A stretch of 64,000 nucleotides of DNA from Paraburkholderia edwinii. Lineage in GTDB: Bacteria > Pseudomonadota > Gammaproteobacteria > Burkholderiales > Burkholderiaceae. The notes beneath the pieces were generated by a model, which saw only the letters and a program-made list of their open reading frames with translations, was not told the DNA's origin and ran no database searches. Shown here piece by piece: positions 18,013-27,654 of the stretch (the first letter of the stretch is position 1; every line of letters begins with the position of its first letter). The stretch is from NCBI RefSeq assembly GCF_019428685.1, contig NZ_CP080095.1:2914001-2978000 (forward strand), read 5' to 3'. The translations under genes and the position numbers were made by a program.

Positions 18013-18212
18013 ACGGACTTCCCTTTGCCCAATGGAGGGCGCCCCGGTTTGTCCCTGTGCTTGACCGCCTTCACGTGGCCCGCTTTTTCCGGCGTCGGGT
18101 ACGTACACCTTGTGTACGCCGGTTTCGGCATGCTCCACCTTATTGCCTGTCTGCACGCCTTTCTTGCGCTCCGGCTCATCGCCTCGCGCCTCGTTATGCA
18201 AGTGTCGCGTCG

Positions 18213-19481
18213 TCATACTTCTACATGCTTCTCGAACAGTTCACGGAACACCGGATAAATATCCGCGGCTGTCTCGACCTTCTTCATCGCCAGATGCGGC
18301 ACGGACTGCGCGAGCTGCGCATATTCGAGCCACAAGTTCTGCTCTTCAGGCGTAACCTGAATATAAGCAAAATACCGCACCTTCTCGAGGATGTCATCTG
18401 CGAGGATCTTGCGGCATTTCGGTGAATCGTCGGTCCAGTTGTCGCCGTCTGACGCTTGCGCGCCGTAAATATTCCATTCAGTGGGTGAATAGCGCTCGTC
18501 GAGAATTTTCTGCATCAACTCGAGCGCGCTCGATACGACCGTGCCGCCGCTTTCGGTCGAATGAAAAAACGTGTCTTCGTCGACTTCTTCCGCGCGCGTG
18601 TGATGGCGAATAAACACCACTTCGATGCGTTCGTAGTTCCGCTTCAAAAACAGATAAAGCAGGATGAAGAAGCGCTTGGCGAGGTCCTTGCGCTGCTCGT
18701 CCATCGAACCCGATACATCCATCAGACAAAACATCACGGCCTGACTCGACGGCTGCGGCTGCTTCACGCGGTTCACGTAGCGCAGATCGAACGGGTCGAT
18801 AAACGGAATGCGCCAGATGCGGCCGCGCAGATGGTGAATCTCTTCTTCGAGCAGCTTGATCTCGTCGCGGCGATCGGCCGGGTCGGCCTTCATCTCTTCG
18901 AGCTGCTGCTCGAGTACATGCAATTCATTGACGAGCGGCGCGCCCAGCGCGATGCGCCGGCCCAGCGCGCTACGCAGCGAACGCACGACGTCGATGTTGT
19001 TCGGCGTGCCTTCCGCCGCCCAACCCGCGCGAATGCTCTTCCACGTGGGCACCGCGAGCAGATGCGTTTTGACGAGGCGCGGCAGTTCGAGGTCGTCGAA
19101 GAAGTACTGCATGAACTCTTCGCGCGAGAGCTCGAACACGAAATCATCCTGCCCTTCGCCTTCGTTGCTCGCGCTGCTTCCGCCGCCGCCACCGCCGCCC
19201 CCTTGCGGGCGCGGAATCTTGTCGCCGCGGATGTAATCGGAGTTGCCGGGATGGACGAGTTCACGCCGGCCGCCCGGGCCATGCCGGAACGACGGTTCAG
19301 CGATGTCCTTGCGGGGAATCGTGATGCTCTGCGTGCTTTGAATGTCCTTGATGCTGCGATCGCGCACTGCATCGGACACGGCACGCCGAATGTAACTCTT
19401 TACGCGGCGCAGAAAGCGTTCGCGGTTTGCGATGCTCTTGTTCTTGCCAGCCAGCCTGCGGTCGATGATTTGATGAAGCAC
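18213..19481 (-). CDS. yeaH: YeaH/YhbH family protein (DUF444) with VWA-like metal site
   Basis: 422 residues, near E. coli YeaH (427). The start is GTG 19481 (VLHQIIDRRLAGKNKSIANR), the family's N-terminus, with GGGAG eight bases before it; the ATG-less extension upstream is not conserved. The N-terminal part holds a poly-Gly stretch around residue 95. The C-terminal half is a von Willebrand A-like fold with the MIDAS motif MDVSGSMDE, and the ending LRPEEQ-type region includes WNIYGAQASDGDNW. It is thought to act with the PrkA kinase. A long hairpin lies in the gap to prkA. Confidence 0.92.
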   Translation of the reverse strand: MLHQIIDRRLAGKNKSIANRERFLRRVKSYIRRAVSDAVRDRSIKDIQSTQSITIPRKDIAEPSFRHGPGGRRELVHPGNSDYIRGDKIPRPQGGGGGGGGSSASNEGEGQDDFVFELSREEFMQYFFDDLELPRLVKTHLLAVPTWKSIRAGWAAEGTPNNIDVVRSLRSALGRRIALGAPLVNELHVLEQQLEEMKADPADRRDEIKLLEEEIHHLRGRIWRIPFIDPFDLRYVNRVKQPQPSSQAVMFCLMDVSGSMDEQRKDLAKRFFILLYLFLKRNYERIEVVFIRHHTRAEEVDEDTFFHSTESGGTVVSSALELMQKILDERYSPTEWNIYGAQASDGDNWTDDSPKCRKILADDILEKVRYFAYIQVTPEEQNLWLEYAQLAQSVPHLAMKKVETAADIYPVFRELFEKHVEV

Positions 19482-19566
19482 ACCGGGTCTCCCGCTTCGA
19501 TGTCGAACACGCAAGACGCAAGTTGTGCATGCAACCTCAGGTCCATGCGGCTTGCGACTTGCAAGG

Positions 19567-19608
19567 AGCCCGCGCGGCGCGGTTCGGAAAACCCGCGCCG
19601 CGCGGGCT
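19567..19608 (-). other. 16-bp perfect hairpin in the prkA-yeaH intercistronic gap
   Basis: The arms 19567-19582 and 19593-19608 are exact complements (16 bp, almost all G/C) around a 10-base loop. No T run follows on either strand, so it is not a standard terminator. It may act as an mRNA processing or stability element within the operon. Confidence 0.75.
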
Positions 19609-19622
19609 GTGCGTGCCGCGTG

Positions 19623-21545
19623 TCATGACGACTTGCGCACGCGCAGATACCAGTCACACAGTAGCCGTACCTGCTTGGGCGTATAACCTTTTGTGACCAT
19701 CCGGTTGACGAAGTCTTCGTGCTTGCGCTGTTCCTCCGCCGACCCTTTCGCATTGAACGAAATGACCGGCAAAAGTTCTTCCGTGTTCGAGAACATCTTC
19801 TTTTCGATCACGACGCGCAGCTTCTCGTAGCTGATCCACGCGGGATTCTTGCCACCATTCGCCGCACGCGCGCGCAACACGAAATTGACGATCTCGTTGC
19901 GGAAGTCCTTGGGATTGCTGATGCCCGCGGGCTTCTCGATCTTCTCCAGTTCTGCGTTCAACGCGGCACGGTCGAAGCTCTCACCGGTGTCATGATCGCG
20001 GAACTCCTGATCCTGGATCCAGAAATCCGCATACGTGACATAACGGTCAAAGATGTTTTGACCATACTCGGAATACGACTCCAGATACGCGGTCTGAATC
20101 TCCTTGCCGATAAATTCCGCATAACGCGATGCCAGCACGTCCTTGATAAACGACAGATACTTCTGTTCGGTCTCCGGCGGAAACTGCTCGCGCTCGATCT
20201 GCTGTTCGAGCACGTACATCAGATGCACCGGGTTGGCCGCGACTTCCGTCGTATCGAAGTTGAACACGCGTGACAAGATCTTGAACGCGAAACGCGTCGA
20301 GACGCCGGTCATCCCTTCATCAACACCTGCGAAGTCACGATATTCCTGGTATGACTTGGCTTTCGGGTCCGTGTCCTTCAGATTCTCGCCGTCGTATACC
20401 TGCATCTTCGAGAACAGACTCGAGTTCTCGGGCTCCTGCAAGCGCGTTAGCACCGACATTTGCGCCATCATCTTCAGCGTGCCGGGTGCGCAGACCGCAT
20501 TCGCGAGCGACGAGTTACGCAGCAACTTCTCATAAATTTTCATTTCTTCCGAGTAGCGCAGGCAGTACGGCACCTTCACGACGAAGATCCGGTCGAGCAA
20601 TGCTTCGTTGTTGCGGTTGTTACGGAATGCCTTCCACTCGGACTCGTTCGAGTGCGCGAGAATCACGCCGTCGAACGGGATCGCGCCGAACCCTTCCGTG
20701 CCCTTGAAGTTGCCTTCCTGCGTGGCGGTGAGCAGCGGGTGCAGCACCTTGATCGGCGCCTTGAACATTTCGACGAATTCGAGCAAGCCCTGATTCGCGA
20801 GGCACAAGCCACCGGAATAGCTGTATGCGTCCGCATCGTCTTGCGCGTATTGCTCGAGCTTGCGGATATCGACCTTACCAACCAGCGACGAAATGTCCTG
20901 GTTGTTTTCGTCGCCCGGTTCCGTCTTCGCGATACCGATCTGCCGAAGAATGGACGGGTAGCGGCGCACGACGCGGAACTTGCGGATATCGCCGTTGTAC
21001 TCGTGCAGCCGCTTCACGGCCCACGGGCTCAGGATGCTCTTCAGGTAACGGCGCGGAATGCCGTATTGCTCCTCGAGAATTGGACCGTCTTCGTCGTAAT
21101 CGAAGAGACCGAGCGGCGATTCGTTGACGGGTGAACCCTTGATCGAATAGAACGGCACGCGTTCCATCAACTGCTTGAGACGCTCCGCAATGGAAGACTT
21201 ACCCCCGCCCACCGGCCCCAACAGATAGAGAATCTGCTTCTTTTCTTCGAGCCCCTGAGCGGCGTGCCTGAAGTAGGCAACGACCTGCTCGATCACATCT
21301 TCCATTCCGTAGAACTCACGGAACGCGGGGTATACCTTGATGACCTTGTTCGCGAAAATCCGCGACATGCGCGGGTCGTTTCGCGTATCGATCTGTTCAG
21401 GCTCTCCGATTGCCGTCAACATGCGTTCGCCAGCAGTGGCGTACGCGGCGGGATTGTCTTTGCAGAGCGCGAGGTACTCTTCGAGTGAAAATTCCTCCTC
21501 TCTCGTTTTCTCGAAGCGGGTCGCGAAACTGCTGTAGATATCCAT
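19623..21545 (-). CDS. prkA: PrkA family serine protein kinase (YeaG)
   Basis: 640 residues, the usual length. The N-terminal AAA-like domain carries a P-loop GPVGGGKS (residues 110-117), and the C-terminal PrkA kinase-type domain includes FAGVDEGMTGVSTRFAFKIL and PVHLMYVLEQQIEREQFPPE. In E. coli YeaG is an ATP-dependent kinase or ATPase that supports survival under sustained nitrogen starvation. GGAGG six bases before ATG 21545 sets the start. It leads the prkA-yeaH-spoVR operon, which runs on the minus strand to the terminator at 16406. Confidence 0.95.
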   Translation of the reverse strand: MDIYSSFATRFEKTREEEFSLEEYLALCKDNPAAYATAGERMLTAIGEPEQIDTRNDPRMSRIFANKVIKVYPAFREFYGMEDVIEQVVAYFRHAAQGLEEKKQILYLLGPVGGGKSSIAERLKQLMERVPFYSIKGSPVNESPLGLFDYDEDGPILEEQYGIPRRYLKSILSPWAVKRLHEYNGDIRKFRVVRRYPSILRQIGIAKTEPGDENNQDISSLVGKVDIRKLEQYAQDDADAYSYSGGLCLANQGLLEFVEMFKAPIKVLHPLLTATQEGNFKGTEGFGAIPFDGVILAHSNESEWKAFRNNRNNEALLDRIFVVKVPYCLRYSEEMKIYEKLLRNSSLANAVCAPGTLKMMAQMSVLTRLQEPENSSLFSKMQVYDGENLKDTDPKAKSYQEYRDFAGVDEGMTGVSTRFAFKILSRVFNFDTTEVAANPVHLMYVLEQQIEREQFPPETEQKYLSFIKDVLASRYAEFIGKEIQTAYLESYSEYGQNIFDRYVTYADFWIQDQEFRDHDTGESFDRAALNAELEKIEKPAGISNPKDFRNEIVNFVLRARAANGGKNPAWISYEKLRVVIEKKMFSNTEELLPVISFNAKGSAEEQRKHEDFVNRMVTKGYTPKQVRLLCDWYLRVRKSS

Positions 21546-22742
21546 GCTACCTCCTCGCCGAAGTCTGGAACGATGTCGTGCGCGGCGCGCTATCAGGAAA
21601 CGCCATCGTTCGAATTCATCCTAAACCCTTTTAAATTTTTTTTCACGAACTACGTTAAGAAAACGCGTCAAACCGAGTACGGGCAAGCTTCACTTGTAGA
21701 CGCCGTTTCGGTCACCTACAATCTCGTGCCGCTCGCGACAAACGAAGCGCGAATCAATGCGGCCTTGCTGTACTACAGCTACTTCACACAGCTTGCGTGA
21801 CGCGTTGCATGCAACGTACCTCAAACTGCGTTTGCGTGCGCGATTGCGCGCAGCAAGCACTTCCATCATCTGTTCCGCGCGCGGCAATCTCTTTGCCTGC
21901 AACGCGCGTTTAGCGCAATGGCTGCCGCATCGGCGCGTGTTGTGTTTCCGGCACCTTCGCAAACTCGTCCGGCGCGCGCCGTGTGGCGCCCCACATTGCG
22001 GCGCACCGTAAGCACCCGGCGCGGCTCGCAGTGTTGTCTGCCGCTCGTACCGCGTCATCCTGCTTCCACGCGCTTGCAATGCTGCTTACGTTAACGTGCG
22101 CAACGCCGCAAGCGTCGACATTGCAACGCGCTGTTACACGTTTGTGCACGCCCGACTATTCGTCCCCGCATACCTGTTTTCGTTCAACATCGACTGACAA
22201 CGTTTCATGACGCGCGTGCACGAACGCACACAGTGCACGTCACACGTCGCATTGCAGTTTTTTCGTCCATTCTTCGCTCCGCGTTGGTCGGCGCGCGGGT
22301 ACATCCGCCATCAAGCCGCCATGCACTTGCGATGCACTCGCCGTGCACCCGCCGTGCACCCGCCGTGCACCAATAAGCACGCCGATACCCGCGTCGTTCG
22401 CATGGTCGGCCAACAAGATTCGCGGCAACGTTCACGGGTGCGCGTCACCGCACACCGATCGCTGCGCGGCCAACGAAATCACATCGACTGCGCATTGCCC
22501 GATGCGCTTTATTGAACCTCTCGCCTGTATGACGGTTCGCCGGAGCGGCGTCTGAATCAGTAGATACACCGTGCGCGCGACGCCGCTTGTCGCGAGTCCG
22601 CCGTAAATCCGTCGCTGAATCCGTCGTGAACCTGTCGTGTATCGGAATGCCGTGCGTCATCGTCGCAACCAATCAGGCCGATAGTCGACGCTTCGATGCA
22701 ACGCGCACGAAACACGCTTTCAAGCGTAAAAATGAGGGGAAT
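21546..22742. other. Gene-free stretch of about 1.2 kb upstream of prkA
   Basis: No reading frame here has convincing coding character. The part next to prkA (21610-21680) is AT-rich and probably holds the operon promoter; a TTGACG at 21667-21672 (minus strand) could be its -35. The rest contains many GTGCAC and CGTCG-like short repeats, including the array at 22322. Confidence 0.5.
22322..22371. repeat. 11-nt tandem array
   Basis: Four full units and a half of 11 nt (TGCACTTGCGA, TGCACTCGCCG, TGCACCCGCCG twice, then TGCACC), in the gene-free stretch before the hydratase gene. Confidence 0.8.
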
Positions 22743-23504
22743 TCAGACCAGTTCGACTTCGACTTCGCCGAGGCCGTCGATATGCCCGCGCACCATGCCC
22801 GGCTCGCCAATCATGTGCGCGCCGACGTACGAACCGGTCGTAATGGTCCAGGACGGCTCGATCGTGATGCCCATCGCGGCGCAATGGTTGACGAACCACA
22901 CGAGCAGTTCGCGTGGGTCGCCGGCCGGATTGCCGGGCGCTTCGGGCACGAGCGACGCACCATCGAACGCGAGTTCGAGCTCGGGCGAGACGAAGTCGAA
23001 GCTGCGCGCGCAGCCCGCATAGCTGACCGGATGGCCCGTCACGAGCGCGCCATTGTTCTGGGCGTCGGCAAGCTGCGCGAGCGGCGCGATGTTCGGCCAT
23101 TCGGCAAAGCGGCTATCGACAATCTCGATAGCCGGCAACACGGCGCCGACGAGCGCGAGCACTTCGTCGCGCGCATAGGTTTGACTGCGCGGCGCGACGG
23201 GCTCGGCAAAACGGAACGCAATTTCGAGTTCGATCAGCACACGAAAGAAAGACTGACGCTCCATGCGCGCCGGCGACTTGAACGTGAGCGGCGCCGGAAT
23301 CGGCGCCCCCGACGCGTCGCCGCCCGGCGAACGGGCACCGATTTTCCACGCGCCGGTCGCACACTTGAGGCCTTCGATCACAGCCTGCTGGATCGCGTAC
23401 GCGGTTGCCGCATCGGGCGGCAGGCAGCTCGAGGGCAGCGCTTCGATTGCGCGGTGCTGGCGGCGCGCCGAGATCAGGCGTTGCGCGAGGTCTTGTTGCG
23501 TCAT
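22743..23504 (-). CDS. 2-keto-4-pentenoate hydratase-like protein (FAH superfamily)
   Basis: 253 residues resembling MhpD and related hydratases. It shows LAQRLISARRQHRAIEAL, AYAIQQAVIEG, TGAWKIGA, the metal-site strand VLIELEIAFRFAEP with the Glu residues, and VLPAIEIVDSR. These enzymes add water to 2-hydroxypentadienoate-type products of aromatic ring cleavage using a divalent metal. No other meta-cleavage genes lie nearby, so the real substrate is uncertain. ATG 23504 is chosen for the GGAA site before it; the 14 upstream codons do not look conserved. A 13-nt repeat array begins only 22 bp upstream of the start, in its promoter or leader. Confidence 0.82.
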   Translation of the reverse strand: MTQQDLAQRLISARRQHRAIEALPSSCLPPDAATAYAIQQAVIEGLKCATGAWKIGARSPGGDASGAPIPAPLTFKSPARMERQSFFRVLIELEIAFRFAEPVAPRSQTYARDEVLALVGAVLPAIEIVDSRFAEWPNIAPLAQLADAQNNGALVTGHPVSYAGCARSFDFVSPELELAFDGASLVPEAPGNPAGDPRELLVWFVNHCAAMGITIEPSWTITTGSYVGAHMIGEPGMVRGHIDGLGEVEVELV

Positions 23505-23526
23505 GGCGTTCCTTTCTGGCTGGCTT

Positions 23527-23631
23527 GCTTCAACCCGGTGCTTCAACCCGTTGCTTCAACCCGGTGCGTCAACCGATGCCTCAACCTGGCGATCGAACCC
23601 GACGCGCTTGAACCCGGTGCCTGAACCTGGT
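23527..23631. repeat. 13-nt tandem array upstream of the hydratase gene
   Basis: Three near-identical 13-mers (GCTTCAACCCGGT, GCTTCAACCCGTT, GCTTCAACCCGGT) are followed by about five degenerate copies to 23631. Confidence 0.8.
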
Positions 23632-24178
23632 GCTTACCATACGATCAAGCGCGATGTCTCGACCGCGATGTTTCAACAGCGATGTTCAACGGCCTTTCGA
23701 ACGGATACCGATGCGAAACCACGTGCGCCTGGGCGGAGTCGAGCCGGCGAACGCCGGAACGTGCGTGAATGAAAAAGTACCGCCGCTTTTTGCGAAATTC
23801 ATCGTTTTCCGGTACGCATTCAGACCGCATCGGGGCTCGCCGCGTATGCCACGCTCGTGCCGCATTTATGCCTTGTTTATGCCGCGTTCAAATCATCCAC
23901 AACGCTTTCAGACACGCGTGACGGCGCAACGACACGCAACGATGCACAACGCGACTCGTGTAGCAACTTGCGTACACGCACCGATGGAGACACTCGACAG
24001 CCGTGCTCGCCAATGTACCGGAACAATGTCGCGGCGGGTCGATTCGAGTGTAGAGAATGCAAAAAGGATCGCCACGCCAATTTCTTATGGCGCAGCGTTG
24101 ACGAAATCGGTGTGACAGCGGCCTGATGCGATGCATAGGCGGCGGCTATCGGCGATGCCGCACGGGGCGGCACCTAAG
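23632..24178. other. Gene-free stretch
   Basis: Open frames exist but have no coding character or ribosome sites. GC content is lower than in neighbouring genes. I see no RNA gene or operator here. Confidence 0.4.
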
Positions 24179-24242
24179 GGTAATGCCGGCAGGTAATGCC
24201 GGCAGGTAATGTCGACGCGTAATGTCGACAGATGATGCCGAC
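24179..24242. repeat. 13-nt tandem array downstream of the second chemoreceptor
   Basis: GGTAATGCCGGCA twice, then GGTAATGTCGACGC, GTAATGTCGACA and GATGATGCCGAC. It lies about 90 bp past the stop codon of the minus-strand chemoreceptor gene. Confidence 0.75.
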
Positions 24243-24332
24243 GGTCGCGCGAAGGGCGACACGCCGGCACAATGACCGATCGCTAAACGCGGCCTGGCGG
24301 CCGCATCAATTGTGCAGAGCGGCGCGTCCGGC

Positions 24333-26147
24333 TCAGAACGTCTCCCAATCCTGTTCCGCGGCACTCGCGCCGGCCGTTTGCGCTGCTGCGCCCGAAGCAA
24401 CCGGCATCGACTGCGCACTGCGGCTTTCATGGTGCACTGCGGATTGCGCGCTGGCCGGCACAGGCCTTTGCGCCGCCGCCTTCGGCACGCTCCTGCGCGC
24501 CGCGCGCTGTTGCACTGCGCCTGACACAACTGATTTATGTGCAGCAGCCGGAACGGCACTCGCCGCCGTCTTGCCGCGCGGCACACCGCCACTGACGGCG
24601 GCGGCGCCCTCTTCGACATCGAACACGGCGACCGCGGTGCGCAGCTTCTGCGCCTGGTCCTCCAGCGACTGCGCCGCGGCGGCCGCCTCTTCGACGAGCG
24701 CTGCGTTCTGTTGCGTCGCTTCGTCCATTTGCGCGACCGCGCGCGCAACCTGGTCGATGCCGCCGCTCTGTTCCGACGACGCCGCGGCGATCTCGCCCAT
24801 GATGTCGGTCACGCGCTGCACCGCGCCGATGATTTCCGTCATCGTGCGGCCCGCTTCGTCGACGAGCGCCGAGCCCGACTGCACGCGGTCGACCGACGTA
24901 TCGATCAGTTCCTTGATTTCCTTCGCCGCCGCCGACGAACGCTGCGCGAGGCTGCGCACTTCGCCCGCGACCACCGCGAAGCCGCGGCCCTCTTCGCCCG
25001 CGCGCGCCGCTTCGACGGCTGCGTTCAGCGCAAGAATATTGGTCTGGAACGCGATGCCTTCGATGATCGTAATGATGTCGGCGATCTTCGCCGAGCTCTG
25101 GTTGATTTCACCCATCGTGCCGACCACCTGGCCGACCACGCCGCTGCCCTTGTTAGCGATTTCCGATGCATTCGCGGCCAGTGCGCTCGCCTGGCGCGCG
25201 TTTTCGGCGTTCTGCTTCACGGTGCCGGTCAGCTGCTCCATGCTCGCGGCCGTTTCCTGCAAGGCCGACGCCTGTTCCTCGGTACGCGACGACAGGTCGA
25301 TATTGCCGGCCGCGATCTCGCGCGTCGCGGTGGCGATCGAGTCGCTGCCCGAGCGCACCGTGCGCACCGTCGCGACGAGGCTTTTCTGCATTTTCGCGAG
25401 GCCTTCGATCAGTTGCCCCATCTCGTCGCGCGACTTCGCGACGACCGGCCGGCGCAGATCGCCGGCGGCGATCGCATCGAAATGGTCGAGCGCTTCGGCG
25501 AGCGGCCGCGCAATCGCCCGGCGCAGCGTCAGGTACGACACGAACGCCGCGATCATGCCGGCGACAAGCGCCGCGATGCTGACCACGCGAAACAGATTGA
25601 AGCTCGACTGCGACGCGTCGTAGCCGGTCTGCGCCTGCTCGAACTGGAGCTTGCGCAACTCGGCCGCCGCGTTCGCCATCTCGTTGTAGGCAACCTGCAA
25701 ACGGTTCGCGCCCTCGACGAGCTTGCCCTGGTCGTTCGCGGTAATCGTCGCGGCGAACGCGTCGATCGCCTGATAGTACGCATCGCGCTTCGCGGCGACG
25801 CCCTGCGCGATGCGGTCCTCGTTGGCGTCACGCGGCAGATCGAGATAACGCTTCCAGCCCTCCTCGGCCAGACCGTGCAACATGTGCGCGCGGTCGATGG
25901 TCGACTTCGCCTCCGGCGTGCCGATCTGCAGCGCCGCGCGGTCGAGCGCAAGACGCTCGCGGCCCGCATAGATCTCCATCTTGTCGATCGCAACTGCAGA
26001 CGGCATCGAATTGCCATACATGCTGTGCAGCGCGTCGTTCGTGCGGCCCATGCCGAGAAGGCCAAGCGCACTGGTTGCGGCCAGCAGCACGGCCAGAAAA
26101 GCCATTGCCACGCCAATCCGTGCCTTGATCGTGATGCCCTTGCTCAT
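24333..26147 (-). CDS. Methyl-accepting chemotaxis protein with CheR-docking tail
   Basis: 604 residues. TM1 is near residues 10-32 ([20 protein letters not shown]), followed by a four-helix-bundle sensor, TM2 near 190-212, HAMP, and the signalling coiled coil with tip [22 protein letters not shown] 90-residue Ala/Ser/Pro/Gln linker ends in QDWETF, which matches the xWETF pentapeptide that tethers CheR and CheB in high-abundance receptors such as Tar and Tsr. It is therefore probably a major receptor whose tail also serves the tail-less ones. ATG 26147 ([12 protein letters not shown]) begins the membrane anchor; 12 upstream codons are open but unsupported. Confidence 0.93.
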   Translation of the reverse strand: MSKGITIKARIGVAMAFLAVLLAATSALGLLGMGRTNDALHSMYGNSMPSAVAIDKMEIYAGRERLALDRAALQIGTPEAKSTIDRAHMLHGLAEEGWKRYLDLPRDANEDRIAQGVAAKRDAYYQAIDAFAATITANDQGKLVEGANRLQVAYNEMANAAAELRKLQFEQAQTGYDASQSSFNLFRVVSIAALVAGMIAAFVSYLTLRRAIARPLAEALDHFDAIAAGDLRRPVVAKSRDEMGQLIEGLAKMQKSLVATVRTVRSGSDSIATATREIAAGNIDLSSRTEEQASALQETAASMEQLTGTVKQNAENARQASALAANASEIANKGSGVVGQVVGTMGEINQSSAKIADIITIIEGIAFQTNILALNAAVEAARAGEEGRGFAVVAGEVRSLAQRSSAAAKEIKELIDTSVDRVQSGSALVDEAGRTMTEIIGAVQRVTDIMGEIAAASSEQSGGIDQVARAVAQMDEATQQNAALVEEAAAAAQSLEDQAQKLRTAVAVFDVEEGAAAVSGGVPRGKTAASAVPAAAHKSVVSGAVQQRAARRSVPKAAAQRPVPASAQSAVHHESRSAQSMPVASGAAAQTAGASAAEQDWETF

Positions 26148-26455
26148 GTTGTTTGTCTGCCCTGTCGAGAGTGATGGCTGCATGCGCAGGCCGGGCGCCT
26201 TGATCCGAGGACGGCATGAGACGCTCTGAGGTTGTTTACGACAGGCCTATAAAAATCTTGAAATATCTATATGGTATGAGGAATATATGCGGTTTGATTG
26301 AAATTGTTACAATGTGGCTACATCGAATTGTAGTAATGACGATGACGGATAGGCGAAGCAACGCTACGCAAAGCGAAGCATTGCTTGTGAGGAAGGGTGG
26401 GTTGTGTTGCCGCCGCGTTGATGCGGCACGCACCAGCCCGGCGGCGCGGCGACGC
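26148..26455 (-). promoter_or_regulatory. Promoter region of the second chemoreceptor gene
   Basis: About 300 bp with a marked AT-rich tract at 26240-26345 (TATAAAAATCTTGAAATATC and nearby). It is the only sharply AT-rich stretch in this part and likely carries the promoter. No good sigma-28 site was found, in contrast to the other receptor gene. Confidence 0.35.
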
Positions 26456-27388
26456 TTAACGGATTGCGTCGACTTCTTCGCGAGTCGGAATGGACGGCTG
26501 TGCGCCCGCGCGCGTCACGGAGATAGCGGCAGCGCGCTGCGCGAAGCGAATCGCGTCATCGACGGGCGTGCGTTGCGCGAGTTGCGCAGCGAAGCCGCCA
26601 ATGAAGGTGTCGCCAGCCGCGGTCGTATCGACGGCGGCCACACGCGGGGCGGCGAAATGCGCGGGCAAGGCGTCGCCAAGCGCGGCCAGCACACCTTGAG
26701 CGCCGAGCGTGATGATGACATTGCGGGCGCCCGCTTTGCGCAGCGCAGCGGCGGCCGCGGCTGCTTCATCGGGCGAGCGTACGGGCAGGCCCGTTAGCGT
26801 TGCCGCTTCGAGTTCATTCGGAATCAGATAGTCGACCAGCGGCAGCCAGTGCGACGGCAGCGGCTCGGTCGCGGGTGCAGGATTCAGCACGACGATCTTG
26901 CCGAGGCGCTGGGCGGCCGCGAGTGCCGCTTCGACCGTTTGCGGCGGCGTTTCGAGCTGACAGACCACCACTTCAGCGGCAGCCAGCACGGCCTCATGAC
27001 GCGCGATCGTCGCCGGCGTCACTTCGCCGTTGCTGCCGGCGATAATCACGATCGCGTTCTGCGAACCATCGTCGACAATGATCAGCGCGACGCCGGTCGG
27101 CGCGTTCGCGCTCGTCTCGAGCGCCGCGCAGTCGATCCGCTCGGCTTCGAGCCCCGCGCGCAACTGGGCGCCGTTCGCGTCGTGGCCAACGCAGCCCACC
27201 ATCGCGACCTGCGCGCCCAGGCGCGCGGCTGCCACCGCCTGATTGCCGCCCTTGCCGCCCGGCACCTGGGCGAACGTGTGCCCGGCAAGCGTTTCGCCCG
27301 GCTGCGGCATGCGCGGCGCGCGCGCAACGAGGTCCATATTGAGGCTGCCGACTACAGCCACGCGAGCGCCTGCCTGATTTGATGCCAC
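26456..27388 (-). CDS. rbsK: Ribokinase
   Basis: 310 residues of the PfkB family. It phosphorylates ribose to ribose-5-phosphate after uptake by RbsABC. Motifs include VVGSLNMDLV, the N-terminal signature VPGGKGGNQAVAAARLGA, and the C-terminal signature VDTTAAGDTFIGGFAA with the catalytic Asp. The start is probably GTG 27388, six bases after AGGAG; a TTG eight codons upstream is less likely. It is the last gene of the rbs locus and follows rbsR on the minus strand, with a 12-nt repeat array in the gap. Confidence 0.92.
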   Translation of the reverse strand: MASNQAGARVAVVGSLNMDLVARAPRMPQPGETLAGHTFAQVPGGKGGNQAVAAARLGAQVAMVGCVGHDANGAQLRAGLEAERIDCAALETSANAPTGVALIIVDDGSQNAIVIIAGSNGEVTPATIARHEAVLAAAEVVVCQLETPPQTVEAALAAAQRLGKIVVLNPAPATEPLPSHWLPLVDYLIPNELEAATLTGLPVRSPDEAAAAAAALRKAGARNVIITLGAQGVLAALGDALPAHFAAPRVAAVDTTAAGDTFIGGFAAQLAQRTPVDDAIRFAQRAAAISVTRAGAQPSIPTREEVDAIR

Positions 27389-27570
27389 TGCTGTCTCCTG
27401 CGATTCGATCAACGCTCCGCTTGAGCGTTTGCCGCGATTCCGCGCGGCACGACTGCAGCCTGCGCGTCAGCGACAGGCTCGAGTTGTGCCGCGCCAGTCT
27501 GTCAGATTAGTGCCTTCTCCGGGACGTCGCCCAACCCGCCACTGCGCTGCAACGAAGCCGCAACCGAGTT

Positions 27571-27654
27571 GCCAACTAATCTGCCAACTAATCTGCCAAC
27601 TAATTTGCCAACTAATTTGCCAACTGAGTTGCCAACTGAGCTACCAACTAAGCC
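27571..27654. repeat. 12-nt tandem array overlapping the rbsR stop codon
   Basis: Seven 12-mers (GCCAACTAATCT twice, GCCAACTAATTT twice, GCCAACTGAGTT, GCCAACTGAGCT, ACCAACTAAGCC). The last unit contains the rbsR stop codon (27648-27650), so the array begins exactly where the gene ends. Confidence 0.88.

Noticed and set aside
22322..22371. Possible CRISPR array
   Set aside because: Units are 11 nt and contiguous, with no spacers; the same holds for all tandem arrays in the window, and no cas genes are present.
23630..24115. 161-codon plus-strand frame between the hydratase and chemoreceptor genes
   Set aside because: No ribosome site, biased composition and no recognisable domain; it starts inside a repeat array.
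24537..26174. 545-codon plus-strand frame
   Set aside because: Antisense to the second chemoreceptor, with no recognisable domain.
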